Below are positions 5,825 through 6,122 of a stretch of DNA of 6,122 nucleotides, piece after piece; position 1 is the stretch's first letter; the number at the start of each line of letters is the position of its first letter. Both the position numbers and the translations under genes were made by a program. Below the pieces are notes generated by a model. That model made no database searches. It was not told the origin of the DNA and saw nothing but the letters and a program-made list of their open reading frames with translations. Origin of the DNA: Gammaproteobacteria bacterium (GTDB taxonomy: Bacteria; Pseudomonadota; Gammaproteobacteria; Xanthomonadales; Xanthomonadaceae); the NCBI GenBank assembly GCA_024642445.1, contig JAHEBG010000080.1, positions 1 through 6,122 of the forward strand, given 5' to 3'.

Positions 5825-6122
5825 CTTCAGGCGAATCAGTGCCGAGGTGTCTTCTTCGCCGAAACCGGCATCCACCAACGCCTGGTAATCCATCAGGCTT
5901 TGCTGAACCACCGAATACTCTTTTCCCAAAGCTTTGGCCATGGCTTCAACGATGTGCAGATCTTTAAGCAGCAAGGCGGATTTGAACCCCGGCACATAGG
6001 TATGCGCCATCATGGTTGCGCCGCGCTTATCCAGAAACCAGTTGCCGGCGGCACCGGCGGCCAAAGTGGACACCAAGGTTTCTTTTGACAGGCCCAAGGC
6101 TTCACCGAAAGCCAGACCCTCG
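5819..6122 (-). CDS. 3-hydroxyisobutyrate dehydrogenase-family NAD(P)-dependent oxidoreductase (C-terminal part)
   Basis: Only the last 100 codons are in the window; the gene enters from the right edge. They correspond to the all-helical C-terminal domain of the beta-hydroxyacid dehydrogenase family (3-hydroxyisobutyrate dehydrogenase, tartronate semialdehyde reductase, and related succinic-semialdehyde or glyoxylate reductases). Numbered from the edge, visible landmarks are EALGLSKETL (7-16), the Gly/Ala-rich AAGAAGNWFL (21-30), the conserved PGFKSALLLKDLHIV (44-58), and the family ending around GFGEEDTSALIRL (86-98). The NAD(P)-binding GxGxxG motif and the catalytic lysine would lie outside the window, so neither substrate nor cofactor can be read. 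The protein ends within two residues of SALIRL, a short tail for the family. It converges on the SPOR gene with a 24-nt gap. Confidence 0.9.
   Translation of the reverse strand, partial: EGLAFGEALGLSKETLVSTLAAGAAGNWFLDKRGATMMAHTYVPGFKSALLLKDLHIVEAMAKALGKEYSVVQQSLMDYQALVDAGFGEEDTSALIRLKR

Noticed and set aside
6095..6097. TTG at 6097 as start of the leftward oxidoreductase
   Set aside because: The frame continues to the right edge with family-like sequence (EGLAFGEALGLS), so the visible part is an internal segment of a longer gene.
1..6122. Search by eye for tRNAs, CRISPR repeats, insertion sequences, attachment sites and foreign-looking genes
   Set aside because: None found. Nearly all bases lie in recognised core genes of similar composition, and the gaps are 86 nt or less. 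There is no sign of a defence or mobile system here.

Overview
The window is a compact stretch of chromosomal housekeeping DNA from a gammaproteobacterium. The minus-strand order coaBC-dut-(algC-like) is the one known around dfp/dut/algC in Pseudomonas and xanthomonads. Together with the neighbouring radC, argS and SPOR-protein genes it looks most like a Xanthomonadales-type (Xanthomonas/Xylella/Lysobacter relatives) locus. The base composition is only moderately GC-rich, below that of typical Xanthomonas. The order-level placement is an inference from gene order and protein style, not a proven assignment.

Left half (1-2581, minus strand): three genes are packed without gaps and read leftwards. 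coaBC (coenzyme A synthesis, GTG start) overlaps dut (dUTPase) by 4 nt. dut overlaps by 1 nt a partial gene that runs off the left edge. The visible 313 residues of that gene are not an enzyme domain. They form a two-pass membrane module with a roughly 200-residue predicted periplasmic loop and an acidic linker, as expected for the N-terminal extension of the long form of phosphomannomutase/phosphoglucomutase (AlgC type).

Middle (2582-2667): an 86-nt divergent control region separates coaBC from radC. It holds a plausible coaBC promoter. Nothing equally clear is seen for radC.

Right half (2668-5794, plus strand): radC (JAMM-domain protein, intact metal site), a 65-nt gap with a good -10 box inside a nested inverted repeat, argS (arginyl-tRNA synthetase, GTG start), and a single-pass membrane protein with a C-terminal SPOR peptidoglycan-binding domain. 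The argS stop codon overlaps the SPOR-protein start as TAATG. A 24-nt convergent gap with an 8-bp perfect inverted repeat separates this group from the last gene. That gene is the C-terminal 100 residues of a 3-hydroxyisobutyrate dehydrogenase-family oxidoreductase, read leftwards and cut by the right edge.

I saw no tRNA or rRNA gene, CRISPR array, insertion sequence, integrase or phage gene. No intergenic gap exceeds 86 nt. The two points most worth a second look are the membrane/periplasmic module placed ahead of a presumed sugar-phosphate mutase, and the nested dyad at the argS promoter and start codon.
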